The notes under the pieces were generated by a model. The model made no database searches, was not told the DNA's origin, and saw only the letters and a list, made by a program, of their open reading frames with translations. Below are positions 1-8,224 of a stretch of 28,623 nucleotides of DNA, in pieces. Source of the stretch: UBA5536 sp964592595 (GTDB lineage Bacteria > Bacteroidota > Bacteroidia > Bacteroidales > F082); NCBI GenBank assembly GCA_964592595.1, contig CAZQFH010000045.1, forward strand, positions 1 to 28,623, written 5' to 3'. Numbering within the stretch: position 1 is the first letter of the stretch; each line of letters opens with the position of its first letter. The position numbers and the translations under genes are program-made.

Positions 1-203
1 AATGAGAAGCCAGTTTGGTTTTAGGTGACATTCCCAAAGATCAGAATATTTACCAGATAATTTATGTGCCAGATATACAGGAAGTAAAGCCCTTTCTTTG
101 GCGAGTAATTCAAGGTTATTCTTAATAATTCGAGATCATATTTACGTTTTGATATTCTTTTAAAGTCTTTTTTAAAAGACCCTGTGTATAATATCGCAAA
201 CAT
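1..203 (-). pseudogene. RelE/YafQ-type toxin, frameshifted and cut by the window edge
   Basis: Reads as an mRNA-interferase toxin of the RelE/ParE superfamily, YafQ branch, which cleaves mRNA on the ribosome. The N-terminal frame gives FKKDFKRISKRKYDLELL and then loses similarity. Shifting the frame after about position 121 gives NNLELLAKERALLPVY, LAHKLSGKYSDLWECH and LKPNWLLI, the expected middle and C-terminal half of a YafQ protein, open to the window edge. One base appears to be missing near 119-123, next to a short A run. The start ATG overlaps the antitoxin stop (TAATG), so the pair is translationally coupled. The final residues lie outside the window. The lesion may be real inactivation or a sequencing error; the family call is fairly firm. 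Confidence 0.7.
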
Positions 204-412
204 TACTCATTGAGCTGATTAAACAATTCATCGACATTTTCTGCGTAAAAGACTTTCTTGTTTTTTACATCATCAATGGCTTTTAAAGTTTCTTTATTTG
301 GAATTTTTTCAAGCGATATAGAACTGCCTTTTTTTGCAATTTCCTTAATCAACCCAAGTAAATAGTGGGCTTCCCTGCTTTTTTCATCAAACTTAATGAT
401 ATAGGTACTCAT
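203..412 (-). CDS. Type II antitoxin partner of the downstream toxin
   Basis: A 69-residue acidic/basic mixed protein (MSTYIIKFDEKSREAHYLLG at its start) sits immediately upstream of the RelE/YafQ-like toxin on the minus strand, and its stop overlaps the toxin start by one base. Size, order and overlap are those of a type II toxin-antitoxin operon, in which the antitoxin binds the toxin and usually represses the shared promoter. I do not recognise a clear RelB/DinJ or Phd motif, so the role is inferred from position. A possible promoter lies just upstream (429-459). With the toxin frameshifted, the antitoxin may be the only functional member. Confidence 0.6.
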   Translation of the reverse strand: MSTYIIKFDEKSREAHYLLGLIKEIAKKGSSISLEKIPNKETLKAIDDVKNKKVFYAENVDELFNQLNE

Positions 413-428
413 CGTAAAGGTATTTTTA

Positions 429-459
429 AAAAAATAGTTTAATTCCTGATTTCAATCAA
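429..459 (-). promoter_or_regulatory. Possible promoter of the toxin-antitoxin operon
   Basis: On the minus strand a TTG (457-459) is separated by 20 nt from TATTTTTT (429-436), a weak match to the Bacteroidota pattern TTTG-N19-TAnnTTTG. It lies 17 nt upstream of the antitoxin ATG. Confidence 0.3.
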
Positions 460-536
460 CAACTCAAAGGATTGATAAAAATTACTACGTTTTTTAAACC
501 TGTTAAAGTTGCACCTGGCTGTTCAATAAAGCAAAT

Positions 537-641
537 TTATTGTTTTAGGTTAACTTCATCTGGTAAAAATGATGCTGTTTGCATAGCCAAGTTCTTTAAG
601 TAATCATTTTTCAAATAGGCTAAAACCTCAATAATTATCAT
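537..641 (-). CDS. Short ORF, 34 codons, possible gene remnant
   Basis: A short minus-strand reading frame with natural-looking composition (segments VLAYLKNDYLKNLAM and SFLPDEVNLKQ) lies in the 446 nt gap between the antitoxin and argB. It may be a small protein or the C-terminal remnant of a lost gene. No family is recognised and the case for expression is weak. The rest of 413-684 shows no other gene. Confidence 0.2.
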   Translation of the reverse strand: MIIIEVLAYLKNDYLKNLAMQTASFLPDEVNLKQ

Positions 642-684
642 ATAAAGAGGAGGTTATAAGCAAAGTAAGTCGCTCCATTGTTCC

Positions 685-712
685 TTGATTTAATTTATTT
701 TTAGTATATTTG
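685..712 (+). promoter_or_regulatory. Candidate promoter of the arginine operon
   Basis: TTG (685-687), a 17 nt spacer and TATATTTG (705-712) match the Bacteroidota -33/-7 elements; the spacer is slightly short. It would give an argB 5' leader of about 140 nt that contains the hairpin at 740-789. Confidence 0.45.
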
Positions 713-739
713 TGGCAATACGTCATTTTTTTATGGCTC

Positions 740-789
740 ATTTGCCCTATATCAACAATAAAAAACATCAAATCTGTTGATGAGCAAAT
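740..789 (+). promoter_or_regulatory. Hairpin in the argB 5' leader
   Basis: Two nested perfect arms: ATTTGC (740-745) with GCAAAT (784-789), and ATCAACA (751-757) with TGTTGAT (775-781), separated by a 5/2 nt internal loop and closed by a 17 nt loop. No T-tract follows, so it is not an intrinsic terminator. It overlaps a 15-codon frame (733-780) without arginine codons. A regulatory role is inference from its position. Confidence 0.3.
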
Positions 790-858
790 CTGAAAATGAA
801 TCACCGGAATATTTGGTTTATCTTAAACTGAAGTATTTCTGGTCGTATTAAACGCAGT

Positions 859-1689
859 ATGATTGAAAAATTAAAACCTACAATTCTTTTTAAATATGGC
901 GGCAACGCCATGACGAATGACAAACTAAAACTTGAAATTCTTACAGCAATTACAAAGCTAAAATCAGATGGATTTTTGATTGTAATTGTGCATGGCGGAG
1001 GCCCTTTTATTGAAAAAGCACTTACAAACGCCAAAATCGTTTCTGAATTTATTGACGGTCACCGTAAAACCACTACCGAAGCTTTACAACACATCGAAAT
1101 GGCGCTTAAAGGCCAGGTTAATGGCAGTTTGGTGAGTTTAATCAACAAACTTGGTCATAAAGCTGTTGGTCTTTCGGGTAAGGATGGGCGTTTTGTAACA
1201 GCTATTAGAAGAGTATATCAACGAAAAATTGCCGATAAAACTGAAATGGTTGATTTGGGACAAGTGGGCGATGTGCTTGAAATCGATACAGGCTTGATTG
1301 ACCTCCTGCTTAAAAATGATTATATTCCCGTAATTACCTGTTTGGCAATGGATAAGGAAGGTAATGACTACAATATCAACGCGGATATGTTTGCTGGCGA
1401 ACTGGCCGGAGCGCTTCAGGTGCGGGATTACATCATCCTCACCGACGTAGATGGCCTTTTCCGGGATAAGGATGATCCGAAAACTATCATCCGTGATTTG
1501 CATCTGTCAGATATTAAGTCGCTTATCGATCAGAAAGTAATTCAAGGCGGGATGTTGCCAAAGCTCGAATCTTGTTCAAAAGCACTTACTAAAGGCGCGC
1601 AATCAGCAAAAATTATCAATGGCACAAAACCCGATTTGATTGCAAAACTTGGGAAAGAATTTAGAATCGGAACAAGCATAAAACTTTAA
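859..1689 (+). CDS. argB: Acetylglutamate (N-acyl-glutamate) kinase ArgB
   Basis: Phosphorylates the gamma-carboxylate of N-acetylglutamate with ATP, the second step of arginine/ornithine synthesis; cytoplasmic, amino-acid kinase fold. The 276-residue protein has the family landmarks in order: KYGGNAM with Lys12, HGGGPF at 45-50, GQVNGSLVSLINK, AVGLSGKDG, DLGQVGDV, YNINADMFAGELAGAL, ILTDVDGLF and GGMLPKLESC, ending in an RIGTSI tail. Length is normal for ArgB. It opens a tight operon with argD (6 nt gap), argC and argJ. Some Bacteroidota ArgB proteins use N-succinylglutamate, but the argJ in this operon fits the acetyl route. The start has no Shine-Dalgarno, as usual in this phylum. Confidence 0.95.
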   Translation: MIEKLKPTILFKYGGNAMTNDKLKLEILTAITKLKSDGFLIVIVHGGGPFIEKALTNAKIVSEFIDGHRKTTTEALQHIEMALKGQVNGSLVSLINKLGHKAVGLSGKDGRFVTAIRRVYQRKIADKTEMVDLGQVGDVLEIDTGLIDLLLKNDYIPVITCLAMDKEGNDYNINADMFAGELAGALQVRDYIILTDVDGLFRDKDDPKTIIRDLHLSDIKSLIDQKVIQGGMLPKLESCSKALTKGAQSAKIINGTKPDLIAKLGKEFRIGTSIKL

Positions 1690-1695
1690 TATTCA

Positions 1696-2880
1696 ATGAA
1701 TTTTAATACTACTAAACAGTATCTGGAAACAGATGCCAATCACTATTTACAGGTTTTTAAGCGCTATCCGCTTGTCCTTGAAAAGGGCGAAGGAGCAAAA
1801 GTTTGGGATACCGATGGAAAAACCTACATCGATCTGCTGGCCGGAATTGCAGTAAACAGTCTGGGTCATGCCCATCCAAAGCTGGTGAAAGCCATCAGCG
1901 AACAAGCGGCAGAGCTGATGCATGTGTCCAATTTTTTTCTTAGCAAACCACAGGCACAGCTCAGCAAAAAACTAGCTGAAATCTCTGGACTGGAACGTGT
2001 TTTTCTCTCAAACAGCGGTGCTGAATCCATAGAAGGTGCTATTAAACTGGCTCGAAAATATGCGCACACCAAAAAGCACGACGCCAGAATCATCTATATG
2101 AGCGGGTCGTTTCATGGCCGCACTCTAGCCACTTTAGCTATGGGAAGCCCAAATTATCAGGAAGGTTATGCACCTGTTCCGGAAGGATTTTTGGAAACAC
2201 CTTTTAACGATTTGGAAGCCTTAAAGGCAAATATTGACAACGAAACAATAGCGATCATTTTGGAACCCATTCAGGGTGAGGGCGGTATTAATATAGCTGA
2301 AAAATCATTTTTATCAGGAATCCGCCAACTTTGTGATGAGAAGGATATCTTGCTGATAATGGATGAGATACAAACTGGGGTTGGTCGCACAGGGTACTGG
2401 TTTGCTAAAGATTATTTCGGCATTCAGCCCGATATTATGACGCTGGCCAAAGGCCTGGGAGGTGGATTCCCGATAGGTGCTATTTTATGCAATAAAAAAG
2501 TGAACGATGCCATGCATTATGGCGGTCACGGAACTACATTTGGAGGCAATCCACTGGCTTCAAAAGCTGCGCTTACAGTGCTCGAAACTATTGAATCAGA
2601 AAATATTATGCAATCAGTCTCCCAAAATGGGAAGTGGTTGTTGCAACAATTTGAAGCCTTGAATCATCCAAAAATCAAAAGTATCCGAGGGCTTGGGTTA
2701 ATGATTGGTATCGAATTCGATTTTGATACCAAAGCTCTTGTTGCCGAATTGCTCGAAAAGGGCGTAATGGCCAACAGTACAGCTGGTAATGTACTGAGGA
2801 TCGTTCCGCCATTAATTATCTCAAAGGCTGAATTGGAAGAAGCCTTCACTATTATCAAAGAAACACTCAAAAAATACTAA
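1696..2880 (+). CDS. argD: Acetylornithine aminotransferase ArgD
   Basis: PLP-dependent class III aminotransferase that converts N-acetylglutamate-5-semialdehyde to N-acetylornithine using glutamate. The 394-residue protein shows DLLAGIAVNSLGHAHP near 47-61, the SNSGAESIEGAIKLAR phosphate-binding region, SGSFHGRT, EPIQGEGG at 190-197, the PLP-ring aspartate in IMDEIQTGVGRTG (Asp223), and the Schiff-base lysine in TLAKGLGGGFPIGA (Lys252). Complete at both ends and of normal length. Second gene of the arg operon, 6 nt after argB and 1 nt before argC. Class III relatives such as succinylornithine or ornithine aminotransferase are possible by sequence, but the neighbours make ArgD the best call. 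Confidence 0.94.
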   Translation: MNFNTTKQYLETDANHYLQVFKRYPLVLEKGEGAKVWDTDGKTYIDLLAGIAVNSLGHAHPKLVKAISEQAAELMHVSNFFLSKPQAQLSKKLAEISGLERVFLSNSGAESIEGAIKLARKYAHTKKHDARIIYMSGSFHGRTLATLAMGSPNYQEGYAPVPEGFLETPFNDLEALKANIDNETIAIILEPIQGEGGINIAEKSFLSGIRQLCDEKDILLIMDEIQTGVGRTGYWFAKDYFGIQPDIMTLAKGLGGGFPIGAILCNKKVNDAMHYGGHGTTFGGNPLASKAALTVLETIESENIMQSVSQNGKWLLQQFEALNHPKIKSIRGLGLMIGIEFDFDTKALVAELLEKGVMANSTAGNVLRIVPPLIISKAELEEAFTIIKETLKKY

Positions 2881-2881
2881 A

Positions 2882-3919
2882 ATGAAATTGAAAAAAGTAG
2901 GAATTGTTGGCGCTTCAGGCTACACCGGTTCAGAACTTACACGCATATTAGCACAACATCCGCAAGTAGAAATTAGTGCAATTACTTCCGAAAGCCACAG
3001 CGGAAAAGCTTTTTCGGACTTGCATCCCTTTTTTCGGGGCATTGTGGATCAGAAACTGATTTCGGCCAACGAAATTTCGGGTATGGAACTCAATCTGGTT
3101 TTTTTGGCGCTGCCACATGGCGTTTCGATGGAATATGTACAAAAATTTGAACACGAAGCGTTCCGTATTATTGATCTTTCGGGCGATTTCAGGCTAAACG
3201 ATCCGGATACTTATGAACAATGGTATGGTAAAAAACACAGCTTTACCGAAGCTTTTGAAGGTGCTGTTTACGGATTACCGGAATTGTTTGCTGACCAGAT
3301 TAAAAATGCACGTTTGGTGGCTAATCCGGGTTGTTATCCCACTTCGGCTATTTTGCCGCTGGCGCCGCTTGTTTCAGCTGGTTTAATTGATCTCAGCAGA
3401 ATTATAGTCGATTCAAAATCTGCCGTTTCCGGTGCCGGGATTAAACCTAAAGAGGCAAACCTTTTTTCGAATGTGAATGACAATTTTAAGGCTTATGGAT
3501 TGAAAAAACATCGCCATACCATCGAAATCAGACAAATTTTGGATCGCTTTTCCGATGAGGAAACAAGCTTGCAGTTTACACCGCATCTTTTGCCTGTCGA
3601 TCGTGGCATTTTATCTACAATTTACGTACAGCCCAAATACAACATCGAGCTGGCGCTGTTGAAGCAGCTTTACCAGAATTTTTATGCCAACAAACCATTT
3701 GTTCGCCTTTGCGAAAACCCACCCGCCATTAAGGACGTGCGCGCCAGCAACTATTGTGATATTTTTGTGGACTACGACCCGCTAACGAATAACATTATCA
3801 TAGTGAGTGTAATTGACAACCTGGTGAAAGGTGCTGCTGGTCAGGCTGTTCAAAATATGAATATCATGTTTGGCTTCGACGAAAGGCAAGGACTATCTCA
3901 TATTCCAATCCACCCTTAA
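2882..3919 (+). CDS. argC: N-acetyl-gamma-glutamyl-phosphate reductase ArgC
   Basis: NADPH-dependent reductase that turns N-acetylglutamyl phosphate into the semialdehyde, third step of the pathway. The 345-residue protein starts with the dinucleotide-binding motif VGIVGASGYTGSEL (7-19) and carries the active-site cysteine in VANPGCYPTSAILPL (Cys151), followed by SAVSGAG, and the histidine-rich KKHRHTIEI region. This is the type 1 ArgC length. It begins one base after the argD stop, so translation is probably coupled. A 57 nt gap without an obvious terminator separates it from argJ. Confidence 0.95.
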   Translation: MKLKKVGIVGASGYTGSELTRILAQHPQVEISAITSESHSGKAFSDLHPFFRGIVDQKLISANEISGMELNLVFLALPHGVSMEYVQKFEHEAFRIIDLSGDFRLNDPDTYEQWYGKKHSFTEAFEGAVYGLPELFADQIKNARLVANPGCYPTSAILPLAPLVSAGLIDLSRIIVDSKSAVSGAGIKPKEANLFSNVNDNFKAYGLKKHRHTIEIRQILDRFSDEETSLQFTPHLLPVDRGILSTIYVQPKYNIELALLKQLYQNFYANKPFVRLCENPPAIKDVRASNYCDIFVDYDPLTNNIIIVSVIDNLVKGAAGQAVQNMNIMFGFDERQGLSHIPIHP

Positions 3920-3976
3920 GCAAACGCCAAAAGATAAATCTGAATCAAGAATTTAAATCGAAATAACAACACCAAA

Positions 3977-5194
3977 ATGATTAAAAATATCACAAACGTA
4001 ACAGGAATTGAATGCTGGGGAGCGCACACGGGTGTAAAGTCGCTTCGCCGCGATTTAGCATTGATTTATTCTACTGTACCAGCCAGTGCTGCCGGGGTTT
4101 TTACCCGCAATCAGGTGGTGGCTGAGCCCGTAAAAGTTTCAAAAAGAAACATCAAAATCTCCAAAGGAATTGCGCAGGCGATCATCATCAATGCCGGTAA
4201 TGCCAATGCCTGCACGGGTGAACAAGGTCGGTTGGCTGCCGAAGCCATGGTAGCTGCCACTGCCGATGCACTCAAATTGAAAAATGAACATGTTTTGGTA
4301 GCTTCCACAGGAATCATTGGAGAACCTTTTCCAACAGATGATGTGCTTGCTGGCATCAAAGAAGTGGTGCCAAAACTGAGTAATAAATCAAGCGCTGGTT
4401 CTTTTGCTGCAAATGCCATTTTAACCACTGACACCTTTGCCAAAGAAGGATTTATTGAATTTGAACTGGATGATTGTGAGGTCAATATGGGTGGAATTGC
4501 CAAAGGCTCTGGTATGATTCATCCCAATATGGGAACCATGCTCGCCTTTATCGCAACAGATGCTGCTATTACACCCGAATTACTGCAAAATGCACTGCAT
4601 GAGGTTGTTGACCGGACTTTCAATATGATTACTGTTGATGGTGACACCTCAACCAACGACACTGTTTTTGTGCTGGCCAATGGTAAAGCCAAAAATAGTA
4701 TGATCAAAGATAAAAAAGATCCAAACTTCACTAAGTTCAAGCAAAAGCTTGAAGAATTGATGGAGCATTTGGCCAAGCTGATCGTTTCGGATGGCGAAGG
4801 GGCTTCCAAGTTTATCACCTACAAAGTGACACACGCCAAAAGCGAACAGCATGCCCGCACCATCGCCCGTGCTATTTCCACTTCATCGCTTGTGAAAACA
4901 GCCATGTACGGGCGAGATCCCAATTGGGGACGTATCGTTTCCGCAGCCGGAAATGCAGGAGTGCCATTCGATTACAGCCAAATAAAGCTTTCAATTGGAA
5001 CAGAGGAAAAAATTGTGGAGGTGCTTGATAATGGTCAACCACTTGAATACGACAAACGACAAATGAAACAAATGCTGCGCGAACCACATCTCGTTATCGA
5101 AATGGATATGAAGGAGGGTAAAAAAACTGCCACTGCCTGGGGGACAGACTTAACGACAGATTATGTTTTGTTTAATTCTGTTTATACGACCTGA
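3977..5194 (+). CDS. argJ: Glutamate N-acetyltransferase / ornithine acetyltransferase ArgJ
   Basis: Self-cleaving Ntn-type enzyme that moves the acetyl group from N-acetylornithine to glutamate, closing the cyclic arginine pathway; some members also make N-acetylglutamate from acetyl-CoA. The 405-residue protein has NAGNANACTG (72-81), the oxyanion-hole segment ASTGIIGEPFP (Thr111-Gly112) and the autocleavage motif KGSGMIHPNMGTMLAF, where Thr187 would become the nucleophile of the beta chain. DGDTSTND and GRDPNWGRI are further family signatures. Normal length. It ends the operon; argF, argG and argH are not in the window. Whether it is mono- or bifunctional cannot be seen. Confidence 0.95.
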   Translation: MIKNITNVTGIECWGAHTGVKSLRRDLALIYSTVPASAAGVFTRNQVVAEPVKVSKRNIKISKGIAQAIIINAGNANACTGEQGRLAAEAMVAATADALKLKNEHVLVASTGIIGEPFPTDDVLAGIKEVVPKLSNKSSAGSFAANAILTTDTFAKEGFIEFELDDCEVNMGGIAKGSGMIHPNMGTMLAFIATDAAITPELLQNALHEVVDRTFNMITVDGDTSTNDTVFVLANGKAKNSMIKDKKDPNFTKFKQKLEELMEHLAKLIVSDGEGASKFITYKVTHAKSEQHARTIARAISTSSLVKTAMYGRDPNWGRIVSAAGNAGVPFDYSQIKLSIGTEEKIVEVLDNGQPLEYDKRQMKQMLREPHLVIEMDMKEGKKTATAWGTDLTTDYVLFNSVYTT

Positions 5195-5264
5195 TTTATA
5201 ATTCAAAATAGCGCTACCAGTAAATATTTTTGGTACATAGACTTCCACCTCCGCGCAGATTTAC

Positions 5265-5272
5265 TAACTTTG
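5265..5272 (+). promoter_or_regulatory. Possible -7 box upstream of the radical SAM gene
   Basis: TAACTTTG matches TAnnTTTG and lies 27 nt upstream of the ATG at 5300. No good TTTG is seen at the right distance upstream, so this is a half-match only. Confidence 0.3.
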
Positions 5273-5299
5273 AGGGTGAAATATTAGCTTTCAAAAATA

Positions 5300-6238
5300 A
5301 TGTACAAATACATCTTCGGACCAGTTCCCTCCCGGCGGTTGGGCATGTCGCTGGGTGTTGATATGGTGCCTCGTAAAGTCTGTTCGCTCGATTGTGTATA
5401 TTGCGAGGTTGGAAAAACAACAAAACTTACCCTTGATCGTAAAGCATACATTCCCGCAATAAAAATCATTTCGGAGCTGGATCATTATTTTGAGCATAAT
5501 CCAGCGCCTGATTTCATTACCTTTTCGGGTTATGGCGAGCCAACACTCAACAGCGCGATAGGAGAATTGATTGATTATTTGAAAGTGATGAAACCTGATC
5601 TGCCACTGGCTGTTTTAACCAACGGAACGCTTTTGGCTGACAAAAAAATTCATGCCGAACTGCTAAAGGTTGATGTTGTCCTTCCATCGCTCGATGCCGC
5701 CACAGTGGAAGGTTTTCAAAAGATAAACCGCCCTCATAATTCGCTTGATATCGCCAAAATCATTAATGGAATTGCCTCATTCAGAAAGGTATTCAAAGGA
5801 AAAATCTGGCTCGAGATTTTTATTCTGCCGGGGTATAATAATCAGGAAGCTGAGCTCATAGCATTAAAAGAGGCAATCCTAAAAATTGAACCCGATCTGG
5901 TCCAGTTAAATACGCTCGACAGGCCGGGAACAATAGAAGATTTGAAACCAGCAACTTACGAACAACTCAAAGCCATTATCGATTTTTGGAAGCTGCCCAA
6001 TGTTCAGCTTATCGCTGCGGCAGTTACACGCAAAAATCAAAAAGCGTATCGCAGCGATATGTCGTCTGCCATTTTGGAAACCATCGCCCGCCGACCCTGT
6101 ACAGCAAAGGATTTAACACAGATTATGGGATTGCATATCAACGAATTGAATAAATACCTTTCGGTTTTGGAGGCAGATGATAAAATCAGTCAGGTAAAGC
6201 AGGAAAGGGGTGTTTTTTATAAAATCAAGCAGCCTTAA
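5300..6238 (+). CDS. Radical SAM protein, COG0731 type
   Basis: A 312-residue radical SAM enzyme. The N-terminus reads GPVPSRRLGMSLGVD, then the cluster-binding CX3CX2C motif CSLDCVYC with Cys28, Cys32 and Cys35, followed by FSGYGEPTLN (the SAM-binding GxGEP segment) and LVQLNTLDRPG. The last 60 residues (about 250-312) look like a winged-helix domain (TAKDLTQIMGLHINELNKYL). This architecture is that of the COG0731 Fe-S oxidoreductases related to wyosine enzymes, whose substrate in bacteria is generally unknown. Its stop is 9 nt from the stop of the convergent hemW. The fold call is firm; the reaction is unknown. Confidence 0.85.
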   Translation: MYKYIFGPVPSRRLGMSLGVDMVPRKVCSLDCVYCEVGKTTKLTLDRKAYIPAIKIISELDHYFEHNPAPDFITFSGYGEPTLNSAIGELIDYLKVMKPDLPLAVLTNGTLLADKKIHAELLKVDVVLPSLDAATVEGFQKINRPHNSLDIAKIINGIASFRKVFKGKIWLEIFILPGYNNQEAELIALKEAILKIEPDLVQLNTLDRPGTIEDLKPATYEQLKAIIDFWKLPNVQLIAAAVTRKNQKAYRSDMSSAILETIARRPCTAKDLTQIMGLHINELNKYLSVLEADDKISQVKQERGVFYKIKQP

Positions 6239-6247
6239 ACGAATTTA

Positions 6248-7375
6248 TTAGTCGATAAACAAGTCCGAGGCAATCCCGTCAGCAAACAGTTTGCCTTTAT
6301 GGGTAAGAAAAAGCCGATTGCCGCGCTGTTCAATTTTTTCTTCCTGAATGTAAGACCGAGCCTGATTCATGCAATATTGACTGTATCGTTCGCCAAATGC
6401 ATTCTGAATATGTTCCAGATCGCAACCCCAGCTGGTTCGTAATGAAGTCATTACATATTCATCATAGCGTTGATCGAGGGTGAGTTCTTCCAGCTCAAAA
6501 ACACTTTCGGTTTGCCCGGCCTCACTGATATATTTGGTGAGATGTGAAACATTCCATTGCCGTGAAACACCATTGTAAGAATGTGCCGAAGGCCCCAGCC
6601 CAAGATAATTACCACCAATCCAGTACAAACTATTGTGTTTGCTGTAGTGGCCGGGTTTTGCAAAATTGGAAATTTCATAATGCACAAAACCGGCAGCTTC
6701 CATGCGCTGCATCAGCATTTCGAAATGCCTCACGGATTGCTGTTCATCAACGGCTTTGAGTTTACCTTTGTTGATAAGATGTGCCAATGCCGTGCGAGGC
6801 TCAACGGTTAAGGCATAGGCTGACAAATGTTTAATGCCGGAGGCCAGAAAATAGTCAATATTTTGCTGCCATTTTTCATCTGTTAGTGTGGGGATGCCAT
6901 AAATTAAGTCAATTGTAAGGTTATCAAAACCAGTATCTAAGGCATTGTTAATAACTGTTTTGGCATGCTCAGCTGTATGTACCCGGTTTAAGTAAATAAG
7001 GTCGTCATCAAAAAAGCTCTGTATGCCGATACTCAGGCGATTTATGGCTGATTGTGAAAGCATTTTAAGTTTTTCCCGGCTCAGATCGTCAGGATTACCT
7101 TCTAAAGTAATTTCCACGTCAGGATGTATAATGTAATGCTTATGCAACTCCTCCAGTATGCTGTTCAGCTCTGATTTTTCGAGCATACTTGGGGTTCCGC
7201 CACCAAAATAAATGGTTTGAACAGGCTCGTCTTTCAAATAGGATTTTTGGGTACTGATCTCGCGTTTGAGGGCAGTTAGGAATTCAGGTTTTTGTTTTAG
7301 GGAAGCTATGGAGAAGAAATTACAGTAATGACATTTTTGTTTGCAAAAAGGGATGTGAAGGTATATTCCAGCCAT
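6248..7375 (-). CDS. hemW: HemW-type radical SAM heme chaperone
   Basis: A 375-residue radical SAM protein of the HemN/HemW family. It starts with YLHIPFCKQKCHYCNF, placing the 4Fe-4S cysteines at 11, 15 and 18, then has YFGGGTPSML, EGNPDDL, RLSIGIQSFFDD and LIYGIPTLT. The first-cysteine context and the short N-terminus are those of HemW (heme transfer into respiratory proteins) rather than true coproporphyrinogen dehydrogenase HemN, which has a longer N-terminus and a fourth cysteine in CXFCXC. Database annotation often mislabels such proteins as HemN. Complete, divergent from yceI, convergent with the radical SAM gene at 5300-6238. Confidence 0.9.
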   Translation of the reverse strand: MAGIYLHIPFCKQKCHYCNFFSIASLKQKPEFLTALKREISTQKSYLKDEPVQTIYFGGGTPSMLEKSELNSILEELHKHYIIHPDVEITLEGNPDDLSREKLKMLSQSAINRLSIGIQSFFDDDLIYLNRVHTAEHAKTVINNALDTGFDNLTIDLIYGIPTLTDEKWQQNIDYFLASGIKHLSAYALTVEPRTALAHLINKGKLKAVDEQQSVRHFEMLMQRMEAAGFVHYEISNFAKPGHYSKHNSLYWIGGNYLGLGPSAHSYNGVSRQWNVSHLTKYISEAGQTESVFELEELTLDQRYDEYVMTSLRTSWGCDLEHIQNAFGERYSQYCMNQARSYIQEEKIEQRGNRLFLTHKGKLFADGIASDLFID

Positions 7376-7498
7376 GAGAAATTTAAGTATAGTTGAACAT
7401 TGTGAAAAATGTTTTGTTTAAGCTTCCAGTGTTTCAACGAGAAAATAGTTAAACAAATAATTCGAAAACAAAAGTAAACAAACTAAAAACTAAGATTT

Positions 7499-8083
7499 AT
7501 GAAGAAAACAATTTTATCTTTTGCATTACTTTTTGCTACTATCCTCACATTCGGACAGTCAACAAACTGGAAAATAGATCATTCGCATTCGAATGTAACC
7601 TTTGAAGTATCACACATGGTAGTATCAACCGTAACGGGAAAATTTCAAGAGTTTGACGGTGTAATCAAAGCTGATAAAGATGACTTTTCTGATGCTTCAA
7701 TTAATTTCACAATTGTAGCTGCATCAGTCAACACCAATAACGAAAAGCGCGACAATCACCTGCGCGATGCCGACTTTTTTGAAGTTGAAAAAAATCCTAC
7801 CATTGAATTTGTAGGAAAGAGTATGACCCAGAAAAGTGGTATCAAATACACCCTTACCGGCGATCTTACCATGCATGGTATCACCAGGGAAATAGAATTG
7901 GATGTACGTTACAACGGACAGATTAAAGACCCATGGGGCAACACCCGTGCCGGTTTCAAAGTAAGTGGAACACTCGACCGCAACGAATACGACCTCACCT
8001 GGAACAACACCCTCGAGGCTGGTGGTCTCTTAGTAGGCAACGATGTCGACATTCAGGTAAATCTTGAGCTGATTAAAGAATAG
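7499..8083 (+). CDS. YceI-family periplasmic protein
   Basis: A 194-residue secreted protein with a clear signal peptide (MKKTILSFALLFATILTFGQ, cleavage probably after residue 19 or 20). The mature part starts TNWKIDHSHSNVTFEVSHMV and contains FDGVIKADKDDFSDA, LRDADFFEVEKNPTIEF and LTGDLTMHGITREIELDV, which are hallmarks of the YceI lipocalin-like family. Members bind polyprenoid or other lipophilic molecules in a beta-barrel; the ligand here is unknown. Single gene, followed by a strong terminator at 8111-8139. Confidence 0.92.
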   Translation: MKKTILSFALLFATILTFGQSTNWKIDHSHSNVTFEVSHMVVSTVTGKFQEFDGVIKADKDDFSDASINFTIVAASVNTNNEKRDNHLRDADFFEVEKNPTIEFVGKSMTQKSGIKYTLTGDLTMHGITREIELDVRYNGQIKDPWGNTRAGFKVSGTLDRNEYDLTWNNTLEAGGLLVGNDVDIQVNLELIKE

Positions 8084-8110
8084 CACTTTTCATATTACGT
8101 TATATCTCTT

Positions 8111-8139
8111 ATGCGGGCTTTCGAGTCCGCATTTTTTTT
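8111..8139 (+). terminator. Intrinsic terminator after the YceI gene
   Basis: ATGCGGGCT pairs with AGTCCGCAT across a TTCG tetraloop (9 bp with one G-T pair), followed by eight T residues. It lies 28 nt after the YceI stop. The in-frame ATG at 8111 belongs to this hairpin and is not a start for the next gene. Confidence 0.88.
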
Positions 8140-8186
8140 GCCCGGCTGCTCAATAGTTCAGCAAGATGCATGTGTAAAAAAAAGGT

Positions 8187-8194
8187 TATTTTTG
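8187..8194 (+). promoter_or_regulatory. Possible -7 box of the C69 peptidase gene
   Basis: TATTTTTG fits TAnnTTTG and lies 30 nt before the preferred start at 8225. The -33 element is not convincing. Confidence 0.35.
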
Positions 8195-8224
8195 TTTCAA
8201 AATCGTAAATTAAATTCCTTACTT

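Noticed and set aside
733..780. 15-codon frame in the argB leader as an attenuation peptide
   Set aside because: It has no arginine codons and no terminator follows, so it does not fit arginine attenuation.
1138..1503. Antisense frames over argB, argD, argC, argJ and hemW
   Set aside because: They are shadows of the clearly conserved genes on the other strand.
8111..8224. N-terminal extension of the C69 peptidase from the ATG at 8111
   Set aside because: That ATG is inside a strong terminator hairpin, and a proper signal peptide begins at 8225.
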